The notes: generated by a model from the letters alone, not told the origin. Counted from the stretch's first letter, positions 7,860-19,662 are shown. The stretch is DNA of 64,000 nucleotides from Burkholderiales bacterium 70-64 (GCA_001898645.1 MKUQ01000012.1:1-64000); one strand, 5' to 3'. Translations and numbers: made by a program.

Positions 7860-9722
7860 TCAGTGCAGCCGGCGGTAGATTTCTTCTGCGAGCGTTCGCG
7901 AGATCCCTTCCACCGAAGCCAGGTCCTCGACGCTGGCCGCCATGATGCCACGCAAGCCGCCGAATCGCGCCAGCAGCCGCTGGCGCCGCTTCGGGCCGAT
8001 GCCCTCGATCTCGTCCAGGCGCGAGCCCTGGCGCGCGCGCGCCCGCCGCGCGCGCATGCCGGTGATGGCGAAGCGGTGGGCCTCGTCGCGGATCTGCGCG
8101 ACGAGCATGAGCGCGGCCGATTCGCGCCCCGGCGTGATCGGCGCACGCCCGTCGGCGAACACCAGCGTCTCGAGGCCGACCTTGCGGCCTTCGCCCTTGG
8201 CCACGCCGACCAGGGCGCCGATATCGGCGCCGATGTCGGCGAACACCTGGCGCGCGACGGCGACCTGCGCCGCGCCGCCGTCGATGAGCACCACGTCGGG
8301 CACCGGCGCGCTGGCGTAGCGGCGCGCGAGCACCTGGCGCATGGCGGCCGGGTCGTCGCCGCCGGTGATGCCCTCGATGTTGAAGCGCCGGTACTCGCCG
8401 CGCTGCATCTCGTGGCGCTGGTAGACCACGCACGAGGCCTGGGTCGCCTCGCCCATGGTGTGGCTGATGTCGAAGCACTCCGCGCGCAGGCGGTCCAGGT
8501 CGCTGCCGTCGTCGATGCCCAGCACCTGGGCCAGCGCCCGCGTGCGCGCCTTCTGCGAGCCCTCCTCCGAGAGCAGCCGCGCGATCGCCAGCTCGGCGTT
8601 GCGGCGCGCGAGCTCGAGCCACTCGTGGCGCAGCCCCTGGGGCTGGCGGATCCACTGCACCGCGTGCCCGGCGCGCTGCTGCAGCCACTCGAGCAGGGCC
8701 TCGTCGGGGGCCACGCCGTCGACCACCAGCACCGCCGGCACCGGCAGGCCGTCGTAGTGCTGCGCGACGAAGGCCTCGACGATCTCCGCCACGGTGCCGG
8801 CGTCGCCCGCGTCGGCCGCGTGCACGGGGAAGTAGGGCTTGTCGCCGAGGTGGCGCCCGCCGCGCACCATGGCGAGGTTCACGCACACGCGCCCGCCGCG
8901 CACCACCGCGGCGATCACGTCGGCGTCGATGTCCTGGCCGGTCTCCATCGACTGGCGGGTCTGCATGCGCGCCAGCGCGCTGATGCGATCGCGCAGCACG
9001 GCCGCCTCCTCGAAGCGCAGCTCGGCGGCCGCGGCGTGCATCCTGGCCTCGAGCTCGGCCAGCACCTCGCGCTGCCCGCCCTGCAGGAAGCGCACCGCCG
9101 CATCGACGTCGGCGGCGTAGGCCTGCGCGTCGACGAGGCCCACGCACGGCGCGCTGCAGCGGCCGATCTGGTGCAGCAGGCACGGGCGCGAGCGGTTGGC
9201 GAACACCGAGTCCTCGCAGGTGCGCAGCCGGAACACCTTCTGCAGCGCCTGGATCGCCTCGCGCACCGCCCAGGCATTGGGAAACGGCCCGAAGTAGCGC
9301 CCGCGCTTGTCGGTCGGGCCGCGGTAGTAGACCAGGCGCGGGAAGGCGTGGTCGGTGATGCGCAGGTAGGGATACGACTTGTCGTCGCGAAAGAGGATGT
9401 TGTAGCGCGGTGCGGCGCTCTTGATCAGGTTGTTCTCGAGCAGCAGCGCTTCGGCCTCCGAGCGCGTCTCGGTGATCTCCACGCGCACGATGCGCGCGAT
9501 CATGTGCGCGATGCGCGGGCTCTGCTCGCCGCGGTTGAAGTACGAGGACACCCGCTTCTTCAGGTCGCGCGCCTTGCCCACGTACAGCAGCACGTCGTCC
9601 TCGCCGATCATGCGATAGACGCCCGGACGGTTGGGCAGGCTCGCCAGGAAGGCCCGCAGGTCGAAGCCGCCGTCGGGCGGCCCGTCGGGATGCCCGCCCA
9701 GCCCGTGGGGATGCCCGCTCAT
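7860..9722 (-). CDS. uvrC: Excinuclease ABC subunit C
   Basis: A 620-residue nucleotide-excision-repair nuclease that cuts 3' and 5' of the lesion with UvrB. In order: GIY-YIG domain near the N-terminus (NRPGVYRM, then [18 protein letters not shown]), a Cys-containing segment, the UVR (UvrB-binding) motif region (about residues 205-240), the RNase H-like C-terminal endonuclease domain ([37 protein letters not shown]), and a helix-hairpin-helix pair at the end ([18 protein letters not shown]). The start was placed at the ATG before [12 protein letters not shown] because the open frame upstream is not UvrC-like. The short Gly/His/Asp-rich N-terminal lead of about 20 residues is an oddity. Confidence 0.96.
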   Translation of the reverse strand: MSGHPHGLGGHPDGPPDGGFDLRAFLASLPNRPGVYRMIGEDDVLLYVGKARDLKKRVSSYFNRGEQSPRIAHMIARIVRVEITETRSEAEALLLENNLIKSAAPRYNILFRDDKSYPYLRITDHAFPRLVYYRGPTDKRGRYFGPFPNAWAVREAIQALQKVFRLRTCEDSVFANRSRPCLLHQIGRCSAPCVGLVDAQAYAADVDAAVRFLQGGQREVLAELEARMHAAAAELRFEEAAVLRDRISALARMQTRQSMETGQDIDADVIAAVVRGGRVCVNLAMVRGGRHLGDKPYFPVHAADAGDAGTVAEIVEAFVAQHYDGLPVPAVLVVDGVAPDEALLEWLQQRAGHAVQWIRQPQGLRHEWLELARRNAELAIARLLSEEGSQKARTRALAQVLGIDDGSDLDRLRAECFDISHTMGEATQASCVVYQRHEMQRGEYRRFNIEGITGGDDPAAMRQVLARRYASAPVPDVVLIDGGAAQVAVARQVFADIGADIGALVGVAKGEGRKVGLETLVFADGRAPITPGRESAALMLVAQIRDEAHRFAITGMRARRARARQGSRLDEIEGIGPKRRQRLLARFGGLRGIMAASVEDLASVEGISRTLAEEIYRRLH

Positions 9723-9732
9723 CGCGCTTCGC

Positions 9733-10776
9733 TCAGCGCCGCATGAGCGCCTTGAGCCGCGTCTCGAAGCGCGCCTTCGGCGACCAGTCGAGCCCGGCCA
9801 GCAGCTCGTCGGCGAGGTCCGGGCGGTTGCACACCAGCACCATGTCGCAGCCCGCATCGAGCGCCGCGCGCGCGCGCGCCACGATGCCGCCGGCCACCGC
9901 GGCGCCTTCCATGGTGAGGTCGTCGCTGAAGATCAGGCCGCGGAAGCCGAGCCGGCGGCGCAGGATGTCGCGCAGCCAGCGCCGCGAGAACCCGGCGGGC
10001 CGCTGGTCGACCTTCGGGTAGACCACGTGCGCCGGCATCACCGCGAGCAGCGCATCGCCGAGCCAGCCGTAGGGCGCCGCGTCGTGCGCCAGCAGCGTGG
10101 CGAGGTCGCGATCGTCCTCGGGCAGCGCCAGGTGCGAATCGGCCAGGGCATGGCCGTGGCCGGGGAAATGCTTGCCGCAGTTGCCCATGCCCGAGAGCAG
10201 CAGGCCGTGGGTGAGGCAGCGCGCCAGCATCGCCACCACGCGCGCATCGGCGTGCAGTGCGCGATCGCCGATGACCTCCGAGCGCTGCCAGTCGAGGTCG
10301 AGCACCGGGGTGAAGCTCAGGTCCACGCCGACCTCGCGCAGCTCGCGGCCGATGGTCTGGCCGATCTCGGTGGCGTGCCGGCACGCCGCGAGCACGTCGC
10401 GGTCCCACATCCGCCCGAGCTCGCGCATCGGCGCGAGCCGGCTGAAGCCCTTGCGGAAGCGCTGCACCCGGCCGCCTTCGTGATCGACGCACACCAGCAG
10501 CCTGGGGCGGCGCAGCGCGTGGATCTGCTCGCACAGGCGCGCCAGCTGCTTGCGCGAGCGGAAGTTGCGCGCGAACAGGATCACCCCGCCCACCAGCGGA
10601 TGCATCAGGCGCGCGCGTTCGCCCTCCTCCAGCTCGAGCCCCTGCACGTCGAGCACCACCGGGCCGCGCGGGATCTTCGGGCGCGCATCGGGTGCGTCGC
10701 GGTGCGCCGCCCGGCCTTCGTCCGCCTGCCCTTCCCCGTCCCGCCCGGTCGCCGTGCCCGCTACGCCGTCGCTCAT
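9733..10776 (-). CDS. nagZ: Beta-N-acetylhexosaminidase (peptidoglycan recycling)
   Basis: A 347-residue glycoside hydrolase family 3 enzyme that removes N-acetylglucosamine from anhydromuropeptides in the cytoplasm. The signature [14 protein letters not shown] and the nucleophile segment [11 protein letters not shown] are both intact. The ATG at 10776 has an AGGAAGG site and overlaps the acpS stop by 4 bp; the longer upstream frame overlaps acpS and is not NagZ-like. The N-terminus has an extra charged, low-complexity stretch of about 35 residues before [13 protein letters not shown], which is absent from E. coli NagZ. Confidence 0.94.
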   Translation of the reverse strand: MSDGVAGTATGRDGEGQADEGRAAHRDAPDARPKIPRGPVVLDVQGLELEEGERARLMHPLVGGVILFARNFRSRKQLARLCEQIHALRRPRLLVCVDHEGGRVQRFRKGFSRLAPMRELGRMWDRDVLAACRHATEIGQTIGRELREVGVDLSFTPVLDLDWQRSEVIGDRALHADARVVAMLARCLTHGLLLSGMGNCGKHFPGHGHALADSHLALPEDDRDLATLLAHDAAPYGWLGDALLAVMPAHVVYPKVDQRPAGFSRRWLRDILRRRLGFRGLIFSDDLTMEGAAVAGGIVARARAALDAGCDMVLVCNRPDLADELLAGLDWSPKARFETRLKALMRR

Positions 10777-11183
10777 CGTCCTTCCTCTCGTTCGAGTATC
10801 ACGAAGGCGAGCGCGCTGCCGACCTCGTCGGACAGCGACACATGCGCCCTCAGCCCGCGCTCGGCCAGCCACGGCGCCAGCGCCTTGCGCGCCATGGCCA
10901 CCGGGCGCCCGCGCGCGTCGTTGAGCACCTGCAGCGACAGCAGCGTCATCGGTCCGCGCAGGCCGGTGCCCAGCGCCTTGCTGAACGCCTCCTTGGCCGC
11001 GAAGCGCTTGGCCAGGTAGCGCACGGCATAAGCGCTGCCGTGGCCGTCCTTGCCGAGCCGGCGCCGGTACTCGGCGAGCTCGTCCGGGCCGAGCACGCGT
11101 CGCGCGAAGCGCTCGCCGTAGCGTCCGAGCAGCCGCTCGATGCGCGCCACGACGACGATGTCGGTGCCGATGCCGTAGATCAT
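10773..11183 (-). CDS. acpS: Holo-[acyl-carrier-protein] synthase
   Basis: A 136-residue phosphopantetheinyl transferase that attaches 4'-phosphopantetheine from CoA to Ser of ACP; acpP is encoded about 10 kb away in this window. It begins [10 protein letters not shown] with the metal-binding Asp at position 8 and has [15 protein letters not shown] with the second acidic metal ligand. Start and stop both overlap neighbours by 4 bp (pdxJ upstream, nagZ downstream), so it sits in a translationally coupled run. Confidence 0.95.
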   Translation of the reverse strand: MIYGIGTDIVVVARIERLLGRYGERFARRVLGPDELAEYRRRLGKDGHGSAYAVRYLAKRFAAKEAFSKALGTGLRGPMTLLSLQVLNDARGRPVAMARKALAPWLAERGLRAHVSLSDEVGSALAFVILEREEGR

Positions 11184-11938
11184 CCGCCCGCGCCCGCCGC
11201 GCCTTCGCGGATCAGCCGCTTCATCTCGCGCACCGCCTCGCGCATGCCGACGAACATGGCACGCGAGACGATCGCGTGCCCGATGTGCAGCTCGCGCACG
11301 CCGGCAAGCGCGGCCACCGGCTGCACGTTGAAATAGGTGAGCGCGTGGCCGGCGTTGAAGCGCATGCCCAGCGCGCGGATCGCCGCGCCCGCCTCGCGGA
11401 TGCGCGCCAGCTCGACGGCCACCGGCGCGCTGTCGGCATCGCGCCCGTGCGCATGGAAGGCATGCGCGTAGGGCCCGGTGTGCACCTCGCATACGCGCGC
11501 TCCGGCGCGCGCGGCCGCCTCCACCTGGCGCGGGTCGGCGTCGATGAACACGCTGCTCACGATGCCGGCGTCGGCCAGCGTCGCGACCACCTTGGCGATG
11601 CGCTGCGGCTGCGCGGCGACGTCGAGCCCGCCCTCGGTGGTGATCTCGTGGCGTCCCTCGGGGACCAGCATGGCCATCTCGGGCCGCAGCTGCAGCGCGA
11701 TGGCCAGCATCTCGTCGGTGGCGGCCATCTCGAGGTTGAGCTTGATGTGCGTGAGCTCGCGCAGGCGGCGCACGTCGTCGTCCTGGATGTGGCGCCGGTC
11801 TTCACGCAGGTGCACGGTGATGCCGTCGGCTCCGCCGAGGTGCGCCTCGACGGCCGCCCATACCGGGTCGGGCTCGTAGGTGCGGCGCGCCTGGCGCACC
11901 GTGGCGACGTGGTCGATGTTGACGCCGAGTTCGATCAT
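11180..11938 (-). CDS. pdxJ: Pyridoxine 5'-phosphate synthase
   Basis: A 252-residue TIM-barrel enzyme that condenses 1-deoxyxylulose-5-phosphate with 3-amino-2-oxopropyl phosphate in the DXP-dependent vitamin B6 pathway. It begins [20 protein letters not shown] and contains [43 protein letters not shown] and the terminal [10 protein letters not shown] phosphate-binding segment. The pdxJ-acpS order matches E. coli and most betaproteobacteria. Confidence 0.96.
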   Translation of the reverse strand: MIELGVNIDHVATVRQARRTYEPDPVWAAVEAHLGGADGITVHLREDRRHIQDDDVRRLRELTHIKLNLEMAATDEMLAIALQLRPEMAMLVPEGRHEITTEGGLDVAAQPQRIAKVVATLADAGIVSSVFIDADPRQVEAAARAGARVCEVHTGPYAHAFHAHGRDADSAPVAVELARIREAGAAIRALGMRFNAGHALTYFNVQPVAALAGVRELHIGHAIVSRAMFVGMREAVREMKRLIREGAAGAGG

Positions 11939-11949
11939 GGCGAGGGTGC

Positions 11950-12657
11950 TCAGAGCTTCTGCAAGTCGATCAGGATCTGCCGGGTGTTCAGCGGCGCGCC
12001 GTCCAGGTGGTGCGAAAGAATGGCGCGCGAGAGGTATTTTGCCTGTTGCCGGCCCGCCGTCGAGGCGAATCGCCCTGTCGCGATGTCGTGCAGCGTGGCG
12101 CCGCTCACCGCCGATTCGTCGTCCGCCTCGCAGGCCGTGAAGCCGCTGCCCGGGCTCCAGCGGTAGTGCCGCACCGCCTCGATCGGGTGGCTGGCGGCAT
12201 CGCGCTCCAGGTCGGGCGCATAGCCGATCTCGCGCAGCAGCTGCCACTCGAAGCGGCGCAGCGTCTCGTCGAGCGCCGTGCCCTCGCCCAGGCGCGCGAT
12301 CGCCTCGCCGTAGGCGTCGAACAGCGGCGCGTGCGGATCCTCGCGCGCCAGCAGCCGCATCAGCAGCTCGTTCAGGTAGAAGGCGCACAGCAGCGCATCG
12401 CCCTGCGGGGCGGCCAGCCCGCCCACCCATTCCGCACCGGTGAGCGTGCGCAGCTCGCCGCGGCCGCTGTAGACCACCTGCAGCGGCTGGAACTGCAGCA
12501 GCACCGCGCGCAGCGCCGAGCGCGGGCGCTTGGCGCCCTTGGCCACCGCGGCGATGCGCCCGTGCTCGCGCGTGAACAGGTCCACCACCAGGCTGCTCTC
12601 CCGGTACGGGGTCGAGTGCAGCAGCCAGGCGCGCGCCTCGATCCTACTCGTAGCCAT
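11950..12657 (-). CDS. recO: DNA repair protein RecO
   Basis: A 235-residue RecFOR-pathway protein with an N-terminal OB fold ([39 protein letters not shown]) and a helical C-terminal domain. Its start lies inside the end of era (14-bp overlap), and pdxJ begins 11 bp after its stop. The zinc-binding cysteines of some RecO proteins are not evident. Confidence 0.94.
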   Translation of the reverse strand: MATSRIEARAWLLHSTPYRESSLVVDLFTREHGRIAAVAKGAKRPRSALRAVLLQFQPLQVVYSGRGELRTLTGAEWVGGLAAPQGDALLCAFYLNELLMRLLAREDPHAPLFDAYGEAIARLGEGTALDETLRRFEWQLLREIGYAPDLERDAASHPIEAVRHYRWSPGSGFTACEADDESAVSGATLHDIATGRFASTAGRQQAKYLSRAILSHHLDGAPLNTRQILIDLQKL

Positions 12658-13525
12658 AGGCCCGCAGGCTCTGCTCGCTGCTCGCCCAGCCCGATTTCAC
12701 CTTGACGAACAGCTCGAGGTAGACCTTGGCGCCGAGCAGCTTCTCCAGGTCGACGCGCGCCGCGCTGGCGATGCGCTTGATGCGCGCGCCGCCCGCGCCG
12801 AGCACGATCGGCCGGTGGCTCTCGCGGTCGACCAGGATCGCGGCGTGGATGCGGCGCAGCCGCGGCAGCTCCTCGAAGCGCTCGATCTCGACCGTGCAGG
12901 CATAGGGCAGCTCGTCGCCGAGCAGGCGGAACAGCTTCTCGCGGATCAGCTCGGCGGCGAGGAATCGCTCGCTGCGATCGGTCAGCGCGTCGCTTTCGTA
13001 GCGCGCCGGCCCCTCGGGCAGGCGCGCCGCGCACAGCTCGAGCAGCAGCTCGACCTGGCGGCCGGTGCGCGCACTGATCGGCACCACCTCGTCGAACGCC
13101 CGGCAGTGGCGCGCCCGCTCGGCCAGCGCCATCAGCCGGCCCCGGTCGCGCACCGCATCGATCTTGTTGAGCGCCAGCAGCAGCGGGCGATCGGCCGGCA
13201 GCAGGCGCGCGAGCTGCTCGTCGGCGGCGCCCCAGGCGCGCGCGTCGGCCAGCATCACCACCACGTCGGCCTCCTGTGCGGCCTGCAGCGCCGTGCGGTT
13301 GAGCACCCGGTTCATCGCGCTGCCGGCGTGCGCCTGGTAGCCGGGGCTGTCGAGGAACAGCAGCTGCGCCTGCGGCCGCGTGACCACGCCGACGATGCGG
13401 TGGCGGGTGGTCTGCGGCCGGTCGGAGGTGATCGACAGCTTCTGCCCGACCAGCCGGTTGAGCAGGGTCGACTTGCCGACGTTGGGTCGCCCGACGATGG
13501 CGACGTAGCCGCAGCGAAACGTCAT
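12644..13525 (-). CDS. era: GTPase Era
   Basis: A 293-residue ribosome-assembly GTPase that binds the 3' end of 16S rRNA. The G1 motif GRPNVGKS, G3 as DSPG (a conservative change from DTPG), and G4 NKID are present. The C-terminal KH domain contains ILVDRESHRPIVLGAGG and the IKRIASAARVDLEKLL helix. The era-recO overlap suggests co-translation; rnc lies 80 bp upstream. Confidence 0.96.
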   Translation of the reverse strand: MTFRCGYVAIVGRPNVGKSTLLNRLVGQKLSITSDRPQTTRHRIVGVVTRPQAQLLFLDSPGYQAHAGSAMNRVLNRTALQAAQEADVVVMLADARAWGAADEQLARLLPADRPLLLALNKIDAVRDRGRLMALAERARHCRAFDEVVPISARTGRQVELLLELCAARLPEGPARYESDALTDRSERFLAAELIREKLFRLLGDELPYACTVEIERFEELPRLRRIHAAILVDRESHRPIVLGAGGARIKRIASAARVDLEKLLGAKVYLELFVKVKSGWASSEQSLRAYGYE

Positions 13526-13588
13526 GGAGCGGCTCGCATCAAGCGGTGGAACGGCAGCGATCGCCGCCCGGCCGCGCCCGGCCCGGCA

Positions 13589-13605
13589 GATTCATTCGCA
13601 CGTTC
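13589..13605 (-). repeat. Degenerate half of the palindromic 3' element after rnc
   Basis: Read on the minus strand directly after the rnc stop codon, GAACGTGCGAATGAATC matches the outer arm of the 123-bp elements at 34483 and 48870, with two or three changes. The opposite arm and the core are not found here, so it may be a relic or a chance match. Confidence 0.35.
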
Positions 13606-14478
13606 TCAGGCGTGCACCGTGTGGCCGGGTGCCTCGGCGGCCTTGTCGGGACGCGCGCCGCGCTCGGCTCCCTCGGCCTTGTCGGTCCTTTCCGCCCGCT
13701 CGGTCTTCTCGACCTTCTCGGTTCGTTCGCCCTTCTCCGTCCGCTCTGCCTTGTCCACCTTCTCCGCTTTCTCGGCCCGCGTGCGCGCGCGCCGCCCGCC
13801 GGCCGGCGCCAGCGCCTGCGCCGCCTCGAGCGCGCCGCGCGCCGCGGCCTGCTCGGCGGCGCGGCGACTGGCACCGCTGCCGAGCACCTGGATCTGCAGC
13901 TTGGGGATCGCGCACTCGACCTCGAACACCTGGCTGTGGGCGGCGCCGTGCGTGGCCACCACGGCGTACACCGGCAGCGGCAGCTTCCTGCCCTGCAGGT
14001 ACTCCTGCAGCAGCGTCTTGGCGTCCTTGCCGAGCGTGCGCGGGTCGACCGTCTTGATGATGGGCTCGTAGAGCGTGCCGATGACCGCCTGCGCCGCCTC
14101 GAAGCCGGCATCGAGGAACACCGCCCCGACGATCGCCTCGAGCGTATCGCCGAGGATGGACGGGCGCCGGAAGCCGCCGCTCTTGAGCTCGCCCTCGCCC
14201 AGCAGCAGGTGCTGGCTCAGCCCCAGGCGCTGCGCGATCTCGTAGAGCGACTGCTGCTTGACCAGGTTGGCGCGCAGCCGCGACAGATCGCCCTCGTCGA
14301 TGCGCCCGAAGTGGCGGTACAGCATCGCCGCCACCACGCAGTTGAGCACCGAGTCGCCGAGGAACTCGAGCCGCTCGTTGTTGGGCTGGCCGTGGCTGCG
14401 ATGCGTCAACGCCTGCTGCAGCAGCGAGACATCGGCGAAGCGATGCCCGAGTTGCTGCTGCAGGTCGTCGAGGCTCAT
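13606..14478 (-). CDS. rnc: Ribonuclease III with a charged repetitive C-terminal tail
   Basis: A 290-residue double-strand-specific endoribonuclease for rRNA and mRNA processing. The catalytic domain has the signature [10 protein letters not shown] (residues 34-43) and [14 protein letters not shown] with acidic metal ligands at D111 and E114. A dsRNA-binding domain follows (about 151-223, with [16 protein letters not shown]). E. coli RNase III ends near residue 226; here about 67 more residues follow. They are rich in Lys, Glu, Arg and Thr, arranged as loose repeats such as [11 protein letters not shown] and [11 protein letters not shown]. It lies between DUF4845-lepB and era, the usual order. 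Confidence 0.95.
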   Translation of the reverse strand: MSLDDLQQQLGHRFADVSLLQQALTHRSHGQPNNERLEFLGDSVLNCVVAAMLYRHFGRIDEGDLSRLRANLVKQQSLYEIAQRLGLSQHLLLGEGELKSGGFRRPSILGDTLEAIVGAVFLDAGFEAAQAVIGTLYEPIIKTVDPRTLGKDAKTLLQEYLQGRKLPLPVYAVVATHGAAHSQVFEVECAIPKLQIQVLGSGASRRAAEQAAARGALEAAQALAPAGGRRARTRAEKAEKVDKAERTEKGERTEKVEKTERAERTDKAEGAERGARPDKAAEAPGHTVHA

Positions 14479-14500
14479 GGAACGGCCACCATGGTGTGTG

Positions 14501-14896
14501 CTAGTTCGCGCCCTGGTAATCGATGACCAGCGAAGCCGGCCCGAACAGCGGAATGCGCTTCTCGTACCGGAAGGAGATCATCGTGGCGCCGTCGGGGCGC
14601 TTCTCCACCAGGAGATCCTTGCCCGAGATCGACGTGATGTCGTCGATGGCCGCGTAGCGGTCGAAGGCCGTCTGCACCTCGCGCACGCCGCTGGTGCCGG
14701 AGGTCTCGATCTTGCTGATGGCGCTGCGGATGGCGCGGTACTCGATCGCCGAGGGTGCCACCTTCATGACCAGCAGGGCCGCGAACACCAGCACCGCCGC
14801 GACCACCAGCAGCCCGATCAGCGACAGCCCGCGCTGCGCGCGACGCGCCGGCCGTTGCGGGGAGCGCCGGCGCGGCACGAGAGGAATCGCGTTCAT
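14501..14896 (-). CDS. DUF4845 membrane protein
   Basis: A 131-residue protein with a basic N-terminus and one hydrophobic helix (about residues 24-46, [19 protein letters not shown]), then a periplasmic domain with [17 protein letters not shown] and [20 protein letters not shown]. This matches the DUF4845 family, often found between lepB and rnc in beta- and gammaproteobacteria. The N-terminal segment resembles a pseudopilin (RGLSLIGLL) but lacks the Glu at +5. Its start overlaps the lepB stop by 4 bp. Function unknown. Confidence 0.88.
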   Translation of the reverse strand: MNAIPLVPRRRSPQRPARRAQRGLSLIGLLVVAAVLVFAALLVMKVAPSAIEYRAIRSAISKIETSGTSGVREVQTAFDRYAAIDDITSISGKDLLVEKRPDGATMISFRYEKRIPLFGPASLVIDYQGAN

Positions 14897-15789
14897 TGGA
14901 ATCTTCCGATGCGGCCGAGATCGCCGAAGTTCATCCAGATGAAGAACGCCTTGCCGACGATGTTCTCGTCGGGGACGAAGCCCCAGAAGCGGCTGTCGAG
15001 GCTGTTCTCCCGGTTGTCGCCCATCATGAAATAGTGCCCGGGCGGGACGGTGCAGGAGACGCCCCGCTCGTCGTAGCGGCACTGGTCGAAGTAGGGAAAG
15101 CGCACCACAGGCTGAATGTCAGACGGTTTTTCCAATTCTGTCAATATCTTATGGACGTTTTCTCCGATCTTTTCTGAGTATTGGGGATAGAACGTCAGGC
15201 GCCGGCGGTCCTCGAACTCACCCGCCGGGGTCAGTGCCACGGGCTGCCCGTTGATGGATAAGCGCTTGTTTTCATAGGATATTTTGTCGCCCGGCAGGCC
15301 GATCACGCGCTTGATGTAGTCGACCGAGGGGTCCTGGGGGAAGCGGAACACCATGACGTCGCCGCGCTGCGGCTGGCCCACCTCGAGCACCTTGGTGTGC
15401 GCCAGCGGCAGCCGCACCCCGTAGGCGAACTTGTTCACCAGGATCAGGTCGCCGACCACCAGGGTGGGCAGCATCGATTCCGAGGGGATCTTGAACGGCT
15501 CGGCCACGAACGAGCGCAGGGCGAACACCACCAGGATCACCGGAAAGAGGCCGGCGGTGTACTCGAGCCACAGCGGCTGCTTGCTGCGCGCGGCGCGCAG
15601 CGACTCGCGCTGGTCGGATACGGCGGCCTCGCCGCCCGCGGCGCGCAGCGCCGGCGCGCCGGTGCGCTCGAACTCGGCCACCGCAGCGGCCGCGGCGCGC
15701 GCGCGGCGCGGCGCGAAGACGAAGCGGTCGGCCAGCCACGCGACGAAGGTGAGCACGAGCAGCAGGAACAGGATCAATGCGAAGTTCAT
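14893..15789 (-). CDS. lepB: Signal peptidase I
   Basis: A 298-residue inner-membrane protease that removes Sec and Tat signal peptides. It has two N-terminal hydrophobic helices (residues 4-24 and about 79-92), the catalytic serine in PSESMLPT (S105), the catalytic lysine in YIKRVIGLPGD (K160) and the GDNRENSLDSR box near the C-terminus. A loop of about 55 residues in the periplasmic domain (nucleotides about 15110-15290) is clearly poorer in G and C than its surroundings. It follows lepA by 19 bp. Confidence 0.96.
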   Translation of the reverse strand: MNFALILFLLLVLTFVAWLADRFVFAPRRARAAAAAVAEFERTGAPALRAAGGEAAVSDQRESLRAARSKQPLWLEYTAGLFPVILVVFALRSFVAEPFKIPSESMLPTLVVGDLILVNKFAYGVRLPLAHTKVLEVGQPQRGDVMVFRFPQDPSVDYIKRVIGLPGDKISYENKRLSINGQPVALTPAGEFEDRRRLTFYPQYSEKIGENVHKILTELEKPSDIQPVVRFPYFDQCRYDERGVSCTVPPGHYFMMGDNRENSLDSRFWGFVPDENIVGKAFFIWMNFGDLGRIGRFQ

Positions 15790-15808
15790 CGTTGTCGTCC
15801 GTGGTCTC

Positions 15809-17602
<1,794 letters not shown>

Positions 17603-17656
17603 CGGAACTGGAGAGAGGTCGGGGAACGCCCGGCGCACCGCGCCGGGCAGCGCCGC

Positions 17657-19126
17657 TCAGCGCGGCTCGGGGCGCACCGGCACGAACTGCGCCACGTCGC
17701 CGCGGCGCACCAGCAGCACGGCGGCCTTGGAGCGGTCGAGCTTGGCGACGATCTCGCCGAAGCGGCGCGCGCTGGTCACTTCCTGGTTGTTGATGGAGAT
17801 CACGATGTCGCCGTGGCGGATGCCCGCGCGCGCGGCCGGCCCGTCGGCCGCCTCCACCAGCACGCCGTTGCGCAGGCGCAGCTGCTGGCGGCGCTCGGCC
17901 GAGAGATCCGAGACGGCGAGCCCGAGGGCGTTGGCCGCCGCCTGCTCCTGGCTGCCCTGCTCGGGCGATTTCTGACGCCCGCCGCCCTGGCTGGCCGTGC
18001 GATCGGGCTCCATCTCGACCACCGTGATGGCGAGCTCCTTCTTCTCGCCGCGGCGCCATACCTGCACCGGCACCTTCGAGCCCGGACGGGTGCCGCCGAC
18101 CAGGCGCGGCAGGTCGCTCGAGCGCTCGATCGGCTTGCCGTCGAAGCGCAGGATGATGTCGCCGGCCTCGATGCCGGCGCGCTCGGCCGGCCCGCCGCTC
18201 TCGACGCTGCGCACCAGCGCGCCCTCGGCCTTGGGCAGGCCGAGCGGCGTGGCCACCTCGCGGGTGACCTCGGCGATGGCCACGCCGATGCGCCCGCGGA
18301 TGACCCGGCCGCTCGTGCGCAGCTGCTCGACCACGCGCATGGCCTCGTCGATCGGGATGGCGAACGAGATGCCCATGAAGCCGCCGGTGCGGCTGTAGAT
18401 CTGCGAGTTGATCCCGACCACCTCGCCGGCCATGTTCAGCAGCGGCCCGCCGGAGTTGCCGGGATTCACCGCCACGTCGGTCTGGATGAACGGCAGGTAG
18501 TCGCCGGTGTCGCGGCTCTTGGCCGACACGATGCCGGCCGTCACGGTGCTGTCGAGGCCGAAGGGCGAGCCGATCGCCACCACCCATTCGCCCACCCGCA
18601 GCCGCTGCGAGTCGCCGATCGCCAGCCTGGGCAGGTCGGTGGCCTCGATCTTCACCAGCGCGATGTCGGTGCGCCGGTCGGAACCGATCAGCCGGCCCTT
18701 GAACTCGCGCTTGTCGGCCAGCGTCACGTAGATCTCGTCGGCACCGTCGACCACGTGGTGGTTGGTCATCAGGTAGCCGTCACCGGAGATGATGAAGCCC
18801 GAGCCCACGCCGCGCGGCACCTCCTCGCCCTGGCCCTGGCCCTGTCCCCGGCCGCTGTCGGGGCCGGGCGAGCGGCGCGGCGGAAAGAAGCGGCGGAAGA
18901 AGTCGTAGAACGGGTCGTTCTCGTCCATGCCCTCGGGCATGGGGAACTGCGGCATGCGGCTGGCGCGCGCGCGCTCGGTGGTGCGGATGTTGACCACTGC
19001 CGGGGCGGCCTTCTCCACCAGGTCGGCGAAATCGGGCAGACGGCCCTGCTGCGCGCCGGCGCCGCCGGGCGCGAAGCCGGCCAGCATGCCCAGGGTCAAT
19101 GACCAGACGGCGAAGAGCTTGTTCAT
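17657..19126 (-). CDS. mucD: Periplasmic serine protease of the DegP/HtrA family (MucD)
   Basis: A 489-residue periplasmic protease/chaperone for envelope quality control. It has a signal peptide (residues 1 to about 25, ending GGAGAQ), a protease domain with triad His124 (TNHHVVDG), Asp154 (TDIALVKI) and Ser225 (NPGNSGGP), and two PDZ domains (about 280-375 and 400-485). A Pro/Gly/Gln-rich linker (GRGQGQGQGEE) precedes the protease core. In related bacteria it ends the rpoE-rseA-rseB-mucD operon, but here those three genes are missing from the expected position and only a YgfX-like gene separates it from fabF. Confidence 0.93.
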   Translation of the reverse strand: MNKLFAVWSLTLGMLAGFAPGGAGAQQGRLPDFADLVEKAAPAVVNIRTTERARASRMPQFPMPEGMDENDPFYDFFRRFFPPRRSPGPDSGRGQGQGQGEEVPRGVGSGFIISGDGYLMTNHHVVDGADEIYVTLADKREFKGRLIGSDRRTDIALVKIEATDLPRLAIGDSQRLRVGEWVVAIGSPFGLDSTVTAGIVSAKSRDTGDYLPFIQTDVAVNPGNSGGPLLNMAGEVVGINSQIYSRTGGFMGISFAIPIDEAMRVVEQLRTSGRVIRGRIGVAIAEVTREVATPLGLPKAEGALVRSVESGGPAERAGIEAGDIILRFDGKPIERSSDLPRLVGGTRPGSKVPVQVWRRGEKKELAITVVEMEPDRTASQGGGRQKSPEQGSQEQAAANALGLAVSDLSAERRQQLRLRNGVLVEAADGPAARAGIRHGDIVISINNQEVTSARRFGEIVAKLDRSKAAVLLVRRGDVAQFVPVRPEPR

Positions 19127-19193
19127 CGATCGATTACCGCAAATGAGGATGCTCGAGGCACCACGTTAGCAGATGGACGGCACCGGCACGCGT

Positions 19194-19640
19194 TCAGGCC
19201 CGCGGCGCCGGGCCGCGTCCGAGCCACACCAGCCAGGCACGCAGGCGGCGCCACGGCTCGCCGCCGCAGGCCGCGCGCAGCAGCAGCACGTGGCGCGCCC
19301 GCCTCTGCCCTGCCTCGCGCAGCCTCAGCCAGACCAGGGCCTGGCCGGCATGCCAGCGTTCGACCTCGACCGGGCTGCCGGGTTCCCCCGAGCCGGCGCC
19401 GCGCCAGGCCGCGCGGCCGGCCTCGTCGACGGCCAGCTGCCCCCAGGACAGGCCGCGCACGCCGGCGCGCCAGGCCAGCCAGCACGACGCAAGGCCGGCC
19501 AGCGCCAGGGCCGCGCCGCTGCCGCCGGCGGCCAGGGCGCCGGCCAGCGCGAAGCCTGCCGCCGCGAACGCCACCAGGGCGCGCTGGATCAGGCGCAGGC
19601 CGCGCGTGGGCGCGACGTCGATCCGGAACCCGAGGGACAC
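19194..19640 (-). CDS. YgfX-like small membrane protein (hypothetical)
   Basis: A 148-residue protein with two adjacent hydrophobic segments (about residues 20-40 and 43-58) and a basic, Trp-rich cytoplasmic half (RWHAGQALVWLRLREAGQRRARHVLLLR). Its size, topology and position after fabF match the YgfX-like proteins usually located between fabF and rpoE in betaproteobacteria. No catalytic motif is visible. The assignment rests mainly on position and topology. Confidence 0.6.
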   Translation of the reverse strand: MSLGFRIDVAPTRGLRLIQRALVAFAAAGFALAGALAAGGSGAALALAGLASCWLAWRAGVRGLSWGQLAVDEAGRAAWRGAGSGEPGSPVEVERWHAGQALVWLRLREAGQRRARHVLLLRAACGGEPWRRLRAWLVWLGRGPAPRA

Positions 19641-19662
19641 GGCCGCCGCTGCGCGCAGGCGT

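Noticed and set aside
13606-13809. CRISPR-like or tandem DNA repeat in the rnc 3' end
   Set aside because: The short imperfect repeats are explained by the Lys/Glu/Thr-rich protein tail in frame with rnc; there are no regular spacers.
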